34,689 nt of DNA from Oscillospiraceae bacterium (lineage in GTDB: Bacteria > Bacillota > Clostridia > Oscillospirales > Ruminococcaceae). Within the stretch, counting starts at the first letter, position 1. Each line of letters begins with the position of its first letter. Location of the stretch: contig JAFUWN010000068.1 in NCBI GenBank assembly GCA_017483465.1, forward strand, positions 1-34,689. The letters run 5' to 3'. The position numbers were made by a program, and so were the translations under genes. A model generated the notes under the pieces. That model was not told where the DNA came from and did no database searches. It was given only the letters and a program-made list of their open reading frames with translations. Below are positions 6,466 to 15,265 of the stretch, in pieces.

Positions 6466-9400
6466 ATGAAGCTAACAGTTTACAAAGGATTTCAGACTGA
6501 ATTTTTGTCAGCATTGAAAGAAAAACCACTTATTAATAATGAGATCAGCCAAAAAATTTCTGTTCTTAATTTTGATAAAGCTTACCGTAAAAAATTGGAT
6601 ATTGCACTGATTTCTCTTCAGGATGACGATGAAGTCTGGGCAACATACGAAGAATTTTCTTTAATAAAAAACCGTGTGGATGATGCCATTGAAGAAGATG
6701 GATTAGAATTAGTGATTATCAAAAATAATCTGTATCCGGATTACTATCCGATAGAATTTGAATTGCCGGATGATCTTGCTTCGGAAATTATTCCTATTCT
6801 GAACGGAGATTCCAATGCTGCTCCCGGTGATCTTTGTCAGCGTTTTTTACTGATATACAATACACTGGTAGATGTCAGCGGTTCTTTTTTCGGCAGTTTT
6901 TATAATTATGAATATGAATATGACCATACGGATAAAGTAAGTTTCAAAGATTATTATCCTACAGCTTTGGAGATTGATGATACACAGCAGCAAAGTGATT
7001 TTGATTTATTTATCACTGAAGATATAGATACTTACCTGAGAAATTTTGAACGTATCAAAAAAGCAAATCCCCGCATCATTGCTGTGAAATCTACAGGAGG
7101 CGACAGTGCGAAAAGAATAGAGAATTCTTTGAAAGCATACTGTCTGCTGCATAACATCCGGCTGATTTATTTTTTTGAAAAACTGCCGGAAGATATCACG
7201 CTTGAAAACGAACTGCTTTCCATTGCTCAAAATGATATAAAGCTCAAAAACTTTCATGATTTCAGGAAAATAAAATTTTATAAATCTCCTGATATGAGCA
7301 AAGAAGTAATAGAGCTTTCTCAGGCTCAGATTATACAGGAAATCATCCATCAGGCGGAGCGTTCCTACGATCCGGAAGAAGGCTATGCTTTCAGAGATAT
7401 TTTCATTACAGCCTCAACCGGTGCCGGAAAATCTGTCATGTTTCAGATTCCGGCGGTATATCTTGCGAAGAAATATCATAAACTCACAATTATTATTGAA
7501 CCGGTCAAGGCACTGATGCAGGATCAGAAAGAAAAGCTCAATAACAATGGATTCATGCGGGTAGAGACATTCAATTCTGATCTGATTTCACAGGTGGAAA
7601 AAGAAGCCGTCCTGAACAGAATCAAAAGCGGTGATGTCGATCTGCTGTATTTAAGTCCTGAAACTTTATTATCCTATTCTATTGAAACGATTATCGGTGA
7701 TCGTGACATTGGACTTCTCATTGTGGATGAAGCACATATTGTCACGACATGGGGTGTAGGATTCCGGCCTGATTACTGGTATCTGGGCAGTTATATCAAC
7801 AGACTGAGAAATCAGATTCAGACATCCAGAGGCCTTAAAAGAAAAACATATCATTTCCCGATATGTGCATTTACCGCCACAGCTGTCAACACCGGCATCG
7901 ATGATTCTGTCAGTGATACTATCACAAGTTTATACATGGAAAACCCTGTCAAATATCTGGGATATGTGAAGCGGAATGATATCAGTTTTGAGATTGTTCA
8001 TAAAAACACGGCGAAGAAACTTCCTAAAAATGATTATGAAGCGGCAAAAACAAAAGATCTTGATTCCCGTATTGCTCAGTGGCTGGATAACAATGAAAAG
8101 ACTATCGTATATTTCCCATATGCGACCTTAGCCGGTGAAGCTTCCAAAGGACAAAAAGGATTTGCAGGAATTACGGTTGATAAACGAATCGGCACATATA
8201 CAGGCAGAAATATCAACGAAGTGAGTACAGAAGCTTTTAATAACTATAAAAAGACTGTCTTTGAAGATTTCCGGAAAGGAACCAAGCCTGTTATGTTTGC
8301 TACCAAAGCATTCGGAATGGGTGTAGATGTTGATGATGTCAGCAATGTCTATCATTATGCTGTCACAGGAAATCTTTGCGACTATGTTCAGGAAATAGGC
8401 AGGGCAGCAAGAAAAGAAAATATGACCGGAAAGGCAATCATTGATTATTATTATAATGACATGATGTTTATCAATACTCTTTTCGGTATGTCCCAGATCA
8501 GACCATACCAGATCAAACAGGTGCTTGCAGGTATTTACAATACTTATCAGAGTAAAAATAATGCCCGTAATTTCCTGATCTCTCCCAGTTCTTTCACATA
8601 TATTTTCAAAGGCAGAAATGAAGATGAGTGTATCAATAAATTAAAAACCTGTCTTTTAATGATCGAAAAAGATTTTGGGGATAAATATACGTTCAGAGCT
8701 ATCATCTCACGCCCCCAGAGTGTATTTACCAAAGCATATATCTGCATATCCAAAGAGCATGAAAACATGGTCTTGTCTTCCAGATACGGCAAATATATGA
8801 AATTTGTCGAAAAAGGAAGAGACAAGGAGCTTCAGGAAGACGGAACCCGCTGCAGCGATGTGGGGGATATCTACGCAATTGACCTAAAAAGCATCTGGGA
8901 AGAATGCAATCCCAATATCTCATTCCCCCAGTTTAAATACTGGTATTTCAATACAAATTCAAAAGCAAAAGACAGAGTGGAAATTATGCCGTCCATCCGT
9001 GAGCATATCTTTCCCAGACAGCGTGTTACTGTTGAAGCACGGAAAGATCTGCTGCTGTCCGAACTGAGAGAACGCATTCTTGATGATTTTGAATATATTG
9101 CAGATACGCTCTACACAAACAAACGGAATCAGTATTTTACTACTGAAGAATTTGCTATGCTGATGAAAGACAGATACGGCATGACCAAGGCAAGAATTAT
9201 AGCCTATTCTTTATTTGACCTGGTTGATTCTACAGGCAAATGTGTGAAAAACAGAACTAACGATGCTAACGAAACAACCTATATACTTTCAAACGGCAAT
9301 CTGAAAGAACTGATGCGGCAGGCAATTATTAAATCACGCATTATCCGTGAGATTAACAGATCAGCAAACGATTCTGTTTATTCAGGCTATATCAAACTTG

Positions 9401-10056
9401 TAGCCGAGGACAGTTCCAGCATTGCTCTGAAATTATTGTCTGTATTTGATTATATCACATATGAAATTGCAGGCGGTGAAGAACCTGAAATCTTTATCCG
9501 TATGAATGACCCGAATAAGATTAAAAATATTGTGCTCGGCAATACTTTTTATTCAAACAAGTATGTCACGAAAGCAAAGCAGAAACATGAAAGAGATGTG
9601 GCTGTTCTGCTCAAGTTTTTCAATGATTTGAAAACCGACGAAGAACGCTGGAATTATATAGAAGAATATTTTCTTGGCTATGATGTTCTCAAAAACACAG
9701 AAATAAACAATACACCCGTTTTTGTCAAAATGAGCAGTGCAATTGATAAACAGCGTTCTTATAGTACAAACAGTCTGCTTTCCTGGAATAAAATTAAAAC
9801 TTTCTTTGATGATGGAGATCATGGTATTATTGACAAGCTGGCTGCTTGCAATATTGCAATACCGGAATATCTTGGAACTGTAATAAAAAAATCAGATGAG
9901 GGTAAAGATATTTTAATGTCCTGGCCTTCCAAAAATGTCATAATCTGTAAAGCCGAAACCAGTGACAGAAGACTTGAATATTTTTCCAATAAAGGATGGC
10001 ATGCCTATCGGTCATATGAAATTGATTACGAAAAAATAAAAGGAGAATTACAGTAA
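6466..10056 (+). CDS. Giant RecQ-like DEAH helicase with unrecognised N- and C-terminal regions
   Basis: An SF2 helicase of 1196 residues. The core spans about residues 300-690: Walker A GAGKS (319-323), SPETLL, DEAH (421-424), FTATA, YTGRN, FGMGVD (from 616) and QEIGRAARKE (642-651), where the last is the RecQ motif VI with its arginine finger. Ordinary RecQ is about 600 residues, begins close to its helicase core and ends in zinc and HRDC domains. Here about 300 residues precede the core (acidic, with a DFDLFITEDIDTYL stretch) and about 500 follow it with no zinc or HRDC pattern visible; a YEIAGGEEPEIFIRMNDP motif lies near residue 1000. Stop and the next start are one base apart (TAATATG), so it is translationally coupled to the NERD/UvrD gene. 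The pair stands next to mobile DNA. I infer a DNA-processing or anti-phage role; it is not housekeeping recQ. Confidence 0.88.
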   Translation: MKLTVYKGFQTEFLSALKEKPLINNEISQKISVLNFDKAYRKKLDIALISLQDDDEVWATYEEFSLIKNRVDDAIEEDGLELVIIKNNLYPDYYPIEFELPDDLASEIIPILNGDSNAAPGDLCQRFLLIYNTLVDVSGSFFGSFYNYEYEYDHTDKVSFKDYYPTALEIDDTQQQSDFDLFITEDIDTYLRNFERIKKANPRIIAVKSTGGDSAKRIENSLKAYCLLHNIRLIYFFEKLPEDITLENELLSIAQNDIKLKNFHDFRKIKFYKSPDMSKEVIELSQAQIIQEIIHQAERSYDPEEGYAFRDIFITASTGAGKSVMFQIPAVYLAKKYHKLTIIIEPVKALMQDQKEKLNNNGFMRVETFNSDLISQVEKEAVLNRIKSGDVDLLYLSPETLLSYSIETIIGDRDIGLLIVDEAHIVTTWGVGFRPDYWYLGSYINRLRNQIQTSRGLKRKTYHFPICAFTATAVNTGIDDSVSDTITSLYMENPVKYLGYVKRNDISFEIVHKNTAKKLPKNDYEAAKTKDLDSRIAQWLDNNEKTIVYFPYATLAGEASKGQKGFAGITVDKRIGTYTGRNINEVSTEAFNNYKKTVFEDFRKGTKPVMFATKAFGMGVDVDDVSNVYHYAVTGNLCDYVQEIGRAARKENMTGKAIIDYYYNDMMFINTLFGMSQIRPYQIKQVLAGIYNTYQSKNNARNFLISPSSFTYIFKGRNEDECINKLKTCLLMIEKDFGDKYTFRAIISRPQSVFTKAYICISKEHENMVLSSRYGKYMKFVEKGRDKELQEDGTRCSDVGDIYAIDLKSIWEECNPNISFPQFKYWYFNTNSKAKDRVEIMPSIREHIFPRQRVTVEARKDLLLSELRERILDDFEYIADTLYTNKRNQYFTTEEFAMLMKDRYGMTKARIIAYSLFDLVDSTGKCVKNRTNDANETTYILSNGNLKELMRQAIIKSRIIREINRSANDSVYSGYIKLVAEDSSSIALKLLSVFDYITYEIAGGEEPEIFIRMNDPNKIKNIVLGNTFYSNKYVTKAKQKHERDVAVLLKFFNDLKTDEERWNYIEEYFLGYDVLKNTEINNTPVFVKMSSAIDKQRSYSTNSLLSWNKIKTFFDDGDHGIIDKLAACNIAIPEYLGTVIKKSDEGKDILMSWPSKNVIICKAETSDRRLEYFSNKGWHAYRSYEIDYEKIKGELQ

Positions 10057-10057
10057 T

Positions 10058-11779
10058 ATGGCATATATTTATCCGCTGAAAGAAGAGTTAAAAGATGTTC
10101 CCTATTCTGAACGCATAGTTTATGATTTACTTAAAGATCTGGAAAAAGATTTTATAATATTTCATTCCGTGCAATGGGTAAAAAAAGGAAGAAGATGGAA
10201 ATCCACATGGAAAGAAAATGATTTTCTGATTCTGAATCCTAAACTTGGAGCACTCGTTCTGGAAATAAAAGGCGGAGATATTATTTATCAGGACGGTGTG
10301 TTTCATCAGATCAATACAGAAACAAAAGAAGTGGCTGTTTTAAGTCCGACAAAGAAAAACGACCCTTTTTCACAAGCCATTGACGGTGTATATCATTACC
10401 GCCGGCTGTTAGATCAAATTTCTCCTGACCTGAGCGATCGCTTTCCGATAGAACCGGCTGTCTGGTTTTCTACCTGTGATATTAAAGAAAAACGCAGAAG
10501 TTTCCCCTTGCAATATCGGGAAGCCTCGGGGGCTGTTCTGGGAAATGAAGATTTTTCCAAACATGGAAAGGCAATCCATGACATTTTTGATTTTTATGCT
10601 TCGCAGGGCAAAACAGCTGTCACAGAAGAAGAATATGCTAAAATAATAGATGCCATTGCTCAGGATTTTAAACTGATTTCTGCTCCCGGTGTCAAAAAAG
10701 GCGAGTTGGATTATGCCTTTTTAAAACTGACGAATGAACAGACCGGTCTTCTTGATTATATATCTGAACAAAAAAATGCAACAATTCAGGGCGTTGCCGG
10801 AACCGGAAAAACATTGATTGCCAAAGAAGCAGCACGAAGACTGGGGGCTGAAGGCAGAAAAGTGCTCTTTCTTTGTTTTAACAGATTTCTTTTTTCGCAT
10901 TTGCAGCATATGTATCCTTATAAAAACGTCACATATTATAATATTCATACTTTTATTTCCAGATACAGACCAGGAGAAGACACGTCTTCCGGTGAGAAAC
11001 GGGTAGCTGAACTGCAAAAAATAGACTGGGATTTTCTGGACTATGATGATATTATTATTGATGAAGGACAAGACTTCTTCAATGATGAAATTATCTATTT
11101 CAAAGAATATATGATACTGAAAGACGGTCATTTCTGGGTATTCTATGATAAAAATCAGCTGCTTACCACACAGGAAGTTCCGGAATGGATTGAAAAATCA
11201 GAATGCCGGCTGCTGCTCACGAAAAATTGCAGAAATACTTATCAGATTGCACTGACTTCCTATAATGTCATTGACATTGAAATGGACCCAAAAGTTATGA
11301 TGATAAACGGAGACCCTACATCTATAAGTTTTGTAAACGGCGAACCCGTTTCAAAACTTGCCAGATTGTTAAAACAGCTTACCAATGCGGAATCCGGCTA
11401 TGAATATTCTGATATTGTAATTCTTTCCCTGAAAACAGAAAATAATTCTATTCTTCAAAATACTGTTAGAATAGCCGGCATTCCGATCATGCATGAAAAA
11501 AACAATTCTTCCATATTATTTACGACTGCAAGCAAATTCAAAGGGCTTGAAAGCCGTATTGTAATTATCATTGATATAGACGAAAGCTGTTTTACAGACG
11601 AAAACAAAAAGCGATTGTTCTATGTTGCCTGTTCCCGTGCTACGCAGAAACTGGCTCTGTTCATCAATGGTGATAACAAAAAAATCGAAGCAATTGCCAA
11701 TGCTATCGACAATGAAAACCGTTTTGCCGCTAAAGGCTGTATTGCAATGAAAACAAAAGCAGACCCGCTGGAATTATAA
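10058..11779 (+). CDS. NERD-domain nuclease fused to UvrD/Rep-like SF1 helicase
   Basis: The 573-residue protein has two parts. The N-terminal NERD domain (nuclease-related, PD-(D/E)xK type) shows the expected residues D55 and E69-I-K71 in NDFLIL ... LEIKGG. From about residue 225 an SF1 helicase follows: GVAGTGKT (245-252), DEGQD Walker B (335-339), LTKNCRNTYQIA, a TASKFKGLESRIVI motif and YVACSRATQKL (motif VI). Compact size suggests reduced accessory subdomains. AGGAG at 10041-10045 lies inside the end of the upstream gene, one base separates the genes, and a strong terminator follows at 11813, so this is a closed two-gene operon. NERD-helicase proteins occur in DNA repair and defence settings. 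Here the partner supplies 3'-5' RecQ-type unwinding and this protein probably supplies cleavage plus a second motor (inference). Confidence 0.88.
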   Translation: MAYIYPLKEELKDVPYSERIVYDLLKDLEKDFIIFHSVQWVKKGRRWKSTWKENDFLILNPKLGALVLEIKGGDIIYQDGVFHQINTETKEVAVLSPTKKNDPFSQAIDGVYHYRRLLDQISPDLSDRFPIEPAVWFSTCDIKEKRRSFPLQYREASGAVLGNEDFSKHGKAIHDIFDFYASQGKTAVTEEEYAKIIDAIAQDFKLISAPGVKKGELDYAFLKLTNEQTGLLDYISEQKNATIQGVAGTGKTLIAKEAARRLGAEGRKVLFLCFNRFLFSHLQHMYPYKNVTYYNIHTFISRYRPGEDTSSGEKRVAELQKIDWDFLDYDDIIIDEGQDFFNDEIIYFKEYMILKDGHFWVFYDKNQLLTTQEVPEWIEKSECRLLLTKNCRNTYQIALTSYNVIDIEMDPKVMMINGDPTSISFVNGEPVSKLARLLKQLTNAESGYEYSDIVILSLKTENNSILQNTVRIAGIPIMHEKNNSSILFTTASKFKGLESRIVIIIDIDESCFTDENKKRLFYVACSRATQKLALFINGDNKKIEAIANAIDNENRFAAKGCIAMKTKADPLEL

Positions 11780-11812
11780 AATAAAAATTTTTATTTATGA
11801 TATTTGAATTTA

Positions 11813-11843
11813 AACGGCTGTACTTCCAGGTACAGTCGTTTTT
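11813..11843 (+). terminator. Terminator of the helicase operon
   Basis: An 11-bp stem with one G-U pair, AACGGCTGTAC (11813-11823) with GTACAGTCGTT (11830-11840), has a 6-base loop and is followed by T residues. Confidence 0.85.
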
Positions 11844-11873
11844 AATGCAAGCAGATTTTGAATGATACAGTAC

Positions 11874-11902
11874 TTGACAAAATCATAAATTTATGGCAAA
11901 AT
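11874..11902 (+). promoter_or_regulatory. Promoter of dusB
   Basis: TTGACA (11874-11879), a 17-bp spacer and CAAAAT (11897-11902). The -35 is consensus and the -10 weak. The spacer ends in TTATGG, resembling the TTTATGA seen before the -10 of the pckG promoter. Confidence 0.5.
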
Positions 11903-11932
11903 AAAACTAATCTGAAAACAGGAGAAATTTTT

Positions 11933-12910
11933 ATGAAGAAAATAAAAATCATGAATTTGGAATTAGATCAGACTGCCTCTCTCGCTCCGATGGCAGGGGT
12001 TGCCGACCGAGCCTATCGGCAGTTATGTGCCGAAATGGGAGCCGTTATGACCGTCAGTGAAATGATTTCTGCAAAAGGATTATGCTATGACAGTAAAGGA
12101 AGTGCCGAACTCTGCCGGATTTCTGAGATAGAAAGACCAATGGGATTACAGTTATTCGGAAGCGAACCCGAATTTATTTCCAGAGCAGTAAATTTAATTC
12201 AGGAATATCAGCCCGATTGGATTGATCTGAATATGGGCTGTCCTGTGCCGAAAGTCGTCAATACCGGAGCAGGTTCGGCCTTGATGAAAACTCCTGAACT
12301 CGCCGCTGAATGTATTAAATCTGCTGTGAAAGAATCATCCGTTCCGGTATCGGTCAAAATGCGGATCGGATGGGATGAAGAACATATCAATGCTGTCGAA
12401 TTTTCCCGAATCTGTGAGGATTCCGGTGCTTCTTTCCTGACGGTTCACGGCCGGACAAAACAGCAGTTATATTCCGGAAAAGCCGATTGGAGTATTATAA
12501 AACAAGTGAAACAAGCTGTAAAAATTCCGGTCATCGGAAACGGAGATGTCAAATCTGCCGTTGATTGTCAGAAAATGTATGAATCGACTGGTGTCGATTT
12601 GGTTGCTGTCGGCCGTGCAAGTTATGGAAATCCTTGGATTTTTAAAGAAATATCGGCATTTTATGAGAATCAAGAGTATACACCTCCGACTCCGGAAGAG
12701 CGAATGCAGATAATGCTCCGGCATATCCGGATGATACTGGAATACAGTGAAAAACCGCCGCATTTAGCCATAAAAGAGGCTCGGAAACATGCATCATGGT
12801 ATCTGACCGGAATGAAAAATGCCGCTGTTTTCCGTGCAAAATGCTATCAGTTGAATTCTTATGAAGAAGCTGAAAAAATGGCAGAAGATTTTTTAAAAGC
12901 CAATTTGTAA
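11933..12910 (+). CDS. dusB: tRNA-dihydrouridine synthase (DusB type)
   Basis: Reduces specific uridines of tRNA to dihydrouridine, with FMN as cofactor and NADPH as donor. The 326-residue TIM barrel shows APMAGVADRAYRQL at the N-terminus (FMN site), QLFGSEPE, the catalytic-cysteine motif NMGCPVPKV (Cys103), VKMRIGWDE, VHGRTKQQLYSGKADW and IGNGDV, ending with GRASYGNPWIF. All family motifs are intact and length is normal. The ATG at 11933 has AGGAG at 11920-11924; an upstream ATG at 11858 would start before the promoter. Single transcription unit with an imperfect terminator at 12911-12939. Confidence 0.93.
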   Translation: MKKIKIMNLELDQTASLAPMAGVADRAYRQLCAEMGAVMTVSEMISAKGLCYDSKGSAELCRISEIERPMGLQLFGSEPEFISRAVNLIQEYQPDWIDLNMGCPVPKVVNTGAGSALMKTPELAAECIKSAVKESSVPVSVKMRIGWDEEHINAVEFSRICEDSGASFLTVHGRTKQQLYSGKADWSIIKQVKQAVKIPVIGNGDVKSAVDCQKMYESTGVDLVAVGRASYGNPWIFKEISAFYENQEYTPPTPEERMQIMLRHIRMILEYSEKPPHLAIKEARKHASWYLTGMKNAAVFRAKCYQLNSYEEAEKMAEDFLKANL

Positions 12911-12940
12911 AAAACTTCCTGTTCTGAGAGGACTTTTTTG
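12911..12940 (+). terminator. Imperfect terminator after dusB
   Basis: AAAACTTCCT (12911-12920) pairs imperfectly with AGGACTTTTT (12929-12938), with two mismatches in the stem, then a T-run. It belongs to the same family as the hairpins at 14034, 16048 and 18651. Confidence 0.5.
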
Positions 12941-12978
12941 TACAGAAAACAGATTTTCTGATGAGTTTTTCAAAAAGT

Positions 12979-13006
12979 ATTGTATTTTTTTTTTTTTGAG
13001 TATAAT
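12979..13006 (+). promoter_or_regulatory. Promoter with poly-T spacer
   Basis: An ATTGTAT -35-like word, a run of 13 T, GAG and TATAAT (13001-13006). Depending on which -35 is used the spacer is 15-17 bp. The same design recurs before the 16200 gene. Confidence 0.6.
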
Positions 13007-13019
13007 TAAATTATCAACA

Positions 13020-13075
13020 TTTCAACGTTGAAAACTAATTTTCAACATTTTTTCAACAAACTTTCAACGTTGAAA
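13020..13075. promoter_or_regulatory. Two identical 14-bp palindromes in the 5' leader (operator candidates)
   Basis: TTTCAACGTTGAAA occurs at 13020-13033 and again at 13062-13075, exactly 42 bp apart (about four helical turns). Two further TTCAAC half-sites lie between them (13041 and 13052). The pair is just downstream of the -10, a position expected for a repressor; an RNA hairpin role is also possible. Confidence 0.6.
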
Positions 13076-13106
13076 CTGTGGAAAATTTTAAAAGGGAGAA
13101 TATTTT

Positions 13107-14027
13107 ATGAAACTCAAAAGATTTTGTGCAGTTTTATCTGCTTTGTGTATGGTGTGTACAGCTGTTCCAGTTCTGCCGGAATTGGTTCAGAGTACTCCTG
13201 TGATTTCTGCAAGTGCAGAAGAAGAATATACATATGAGACTTATGAAATTTGGTCTTATAAAAAATATGCCGATCATATAGAAATTTACAGTGCAGAAGA
13301 TAAAGAGAATATCACAGAAGCAAATATTCCTGCTGAAATTGAAGGCTTGCCTGTGAAATATATTCGTAGTTTTGCATTTACGAGCTGTCCTAATCTGACT
13401 TCTGTTACGCTTCCGGATAGTTTGACAACTATTGAACAAAGTGCATTTAAGGACTGTCTTACACTGACTTCTGTTACACTTCCTGATGGTCTGACAACTA
13501 TTGGAGGTCTTGCATTTTTTTCGTCTGGACTGACTTCTGTCACTATTCCGGAAAGTGTCACAAGTATCGAACATAATGCATTTCGAGTTTGTTCCGAACT
13601 AACTTCTGTCACAATTGAAAATCCAAATTGTGAAATAGGTGATATGGCATATACTATTTGCAATGAAATGGATGAAAATAATAATCCTTATTTTAATGGC
13701 ACAATCTATGGCTATGAAGGCTCTACTGCACAGGCATACGCTGAAAAATATGACTACAAATTTGAACCTCTTGACTCTGCTCCCGAAACATCTGAAACAG
13801 AATCAGAATCCACAGCAGAAGAAATTAAGCCCGATGATTCCTCCGGTGACGGAAAAGTAGATATTCTCGATGTCATCACAATCAATAAAGCGGCTATGGG
13901 TAAAGAAACGCTCCCTCCCGAACAGCTCAAAGCAATTGATTTCAATCAGAACGGTAAACCCGATTCTGAAGAATCTCTTACTTTATTAAAATATATTGTC
14001 GGTCTCATTGATGACCTGAGTGCATAA
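13107..14027 (+). CDS. Secreted BspA-type leucine-rich-repeat protein with C-terminal dockerin
   Basis: A 306-residue extracellular protein. The signal peptide ends near residue 37 (ISASA). Residues about 70-180 are LRR_5 (BspA/TpLRR) repeats of the form LTSVTLPDSLTTIEQSAFKDC, followed by the usual cap IYGYEGSTAQAYAEKY. A Ser/Glu linker leads to a dockerin (about 247-306): GDGKVDILDVITINKA, then FNQNGKPDSEESL and ILKY-like IVGL. The first calcium loop lacks the leading Gly-Asp of other dockerins. It should attach to a scaffoldin cohesin; BspA repeats often bind host or substrate surfaces. RBS AGGGAG before the ATG. Close relative of the 18699 gene. Partner cohesin unknown; the class resembles the dockerin of ScaC. 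Confidence 0.9.
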   Translation: MKLKRFCAVLSALCMVCTAVPVLPELVQSTPVISASAEEEYTYETYEIWSYKKYADHIEIYSAEDKENITEANIPAEIEGLPVKYIRSFAFTSCPNLTSVTLPDSLTTIEQSAFKDCLTLTSVTLPDGLTTIGGLAFFSSGLTSVTIPESVTSIEHNAFRVCSELTSVTIENPNCEIGDMAYTICNEMDENNNPYFNGTIYGYEGSTAQAYAEKYDYKFEPLDSAPETSETESESTAEEIKPDDSSGDGKVDILDVITINKAAMGKETLPPEQLKAIDFNQNGKPDSEESLTLLKYIVGLIDDLSA

Positions 14028-14033
14028 TTTCAG

Positions 14034-14060
14034 AAAATCCTGCTCCGGCAGGATTTTTTT
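14034..14060 (+). terminator. Terminator of the LRR-dockerin gene
   Basis: AAAATCCTGC (14034-14043) pairs with GCAGGATTTT (14048-14057) across a TCCG loop and is followed by a T-run. Confidence 0.85.
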
Positions 14061-14133
14061 GTATGATATGTCATAATCAGGAAAATACATTTTGTGCAGA
14101 CAGCAGATTTTTTCAAAGATTCTCAAAAAATAC

Positions 14134-14162
14134 TTGTCTTTTTAGTAAATATCTGCTATGAT
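14134..14162 (+). promoter_or_regulatory. Promoter of the CAP-dockerin pair
   Basis: TTGTCT (14134-14139), a 17-bp spacer and TATGAT (14157-14162). Confidence 0.55.
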
Positions 14163-14204
14163 AAAATTAATACTATTTTATTCAGATAATCAAGGAGGAT
14201 TTTT

Positions 14205-15242
14205 ATGAAAACTAAAAAATATCTTGCGGCTTTACTGATTGCAGGGGCAATGTCTGCCAATGTGATCAGCTATCCGACAATGCTGCCGCCGCAGCTGCTT
14301 TCTGTGCCGATCACAGTAAATGCTGCTTATGAAACAGAACTCAGTCAGCTGATTGAACTTGTGAACAATGCCCGTACCCAGAACGGTCTTGCTCCTGTAA
14401 CAAGATCTCCAAAACTGATGGAATGTGCAGCAATCCGAGCCAGAGAACTGACTACAAACTTTTCTGATGAGCGTTCTGACGGCTCTCCCGGTCTGATGAC
14501 GCTGGTAGAAAAGGGAGTGGATTTTGATTCGGCACAGGAAAATCTCTCCATGGGTTACAATACTCCTTCTGAAGTTATGTCAATATGGATGGGGGGAGGC
14601 AGCGAACGGGAATGCATTCTGAGTTCAGAATTTCATTTTATCGGAGCCGGTGTTGCTGAACAAAACGGTGTACTTTACTGGGAAATCTGCTTGACTGATA
14701 AGACAGGAGAATCCATATCCACTCAGCCGGCAGAGACGACTACAACAACTCCGGAAACAACTACGACAACAACTACCACTACTACAGAAACAACTACAAC
14801 TACGACTACTACCATTACTACAGAAACAACTACAACCACGACTACTACCACAACAACGACTTCCACCACTCCGGAAACAACTACCACAACAACGACTTCC
14901 ACTACTCCGGAAACAACTACCACAACAACGACTTCCACTACTCCGGAGACAACTGCAACTACAACTTCTACTACTCCGGAAACAAAAGTGATTCCGATTT
15001 TAGGGGATGTCGATGAAAATACTGTTATCGATGCAGTAGATGCTTCTAAAATCCTGATAGAAGCCGCTAATACCGGCGCCGGCAATCCAAGCATTTTGAA
15101 TGATAATCAGAGAAACCGTGGAGATATCGACAGAAACTGGGTAACCGATGCTGCTGATGCCGCTAAAATTCTCCAGTATGCTGCTTATTCCGGTACAGGC
15201 GGTACACAAACTATTGAAGAATATTTTAATATCAAACTATAA
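14205..15242 (+). CDS. Secreted CAP/SCP-domain protein with Thr-rich linker and dockerin; degenerate CAP site
   Basis: The 345-residue protein has a signal peptide (to about residue 40), a CAP (SCP/PR-1) domain (about 46-165), an almost pure Thr linker (about 172-262) and a dockerin (about 266-345, GDVDENTVIDAVDASKIL and ITDAADAAKILQYAA-like second half). The CAP domain keeps the fold words (LVNNARTQNGL, RARELTTNFS, WEICL) but has lost the usual histidines: the FSHxRPDG position reads FSDERSDG and the GHRxNIL position reads SERECIL. The metal-binding or catalytic role is therefore probably gone and a binding role more likely. The linker DNA has a 36-bp tandem repeat (14871, 14907, 14943). It is followed after 23 bases by an intact paralogue, probably in one operon. 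Confidence 0.88.
   Translation: MKTKKYLAALLIAGAMSANVISYPTMLPPQLLSVPITVNAAYETELSQLIELVNNARTQNGLAPVTRSPKLMECAAIRARELTTNFSDERSDGSPGLMTLVEKGVDFDSAQENLSMGYNTPSEVMSIWMGGGSERECILSSEFHFIGAGVAEQNGVLYWEICLTDKTGESISTQPAETTTTTPETTTTTTTTTTETTTTTTTTITTETTTTTTTTTTTTSTTPETTTTTTTSTTPETTTTTTTSTTPETTATTTSTTPETKVIPILGDVDENTVIDAVDASKILIEAANTGAGNPSILNDNQRNRGDIDRNWVTDAADAAKILQYAAYSGTGGTQTIEEYFNIKL
14870..14980 (+). repeat. 36-bp tandem repeat coding the Thr linker
   Basis: CCGGAAACAACTAC-type units start at 14871, 14907 and 14943 (36-bp period), then a 33-bp spaced partial unit at 14976. Differences in copy number would change only linker length. Confidence 0.75.
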
Positions 15243-15265
15243 GATAAAAAGCAGGGGGGTTTTTT

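Noticed and set aside
6466-10056. Call as housekeeping recQ
   Set aside because: Length is about twice normal, zinc and HRDC domains are not seen, and it is coupled to a NERD-UvrD gene.
14730-14980. ACT/ACA-rich repeats considered as non-coding satellite
   Set aside because: The frame stays open and joins a CAP domain to a dockerin, so it is a Thr linker.
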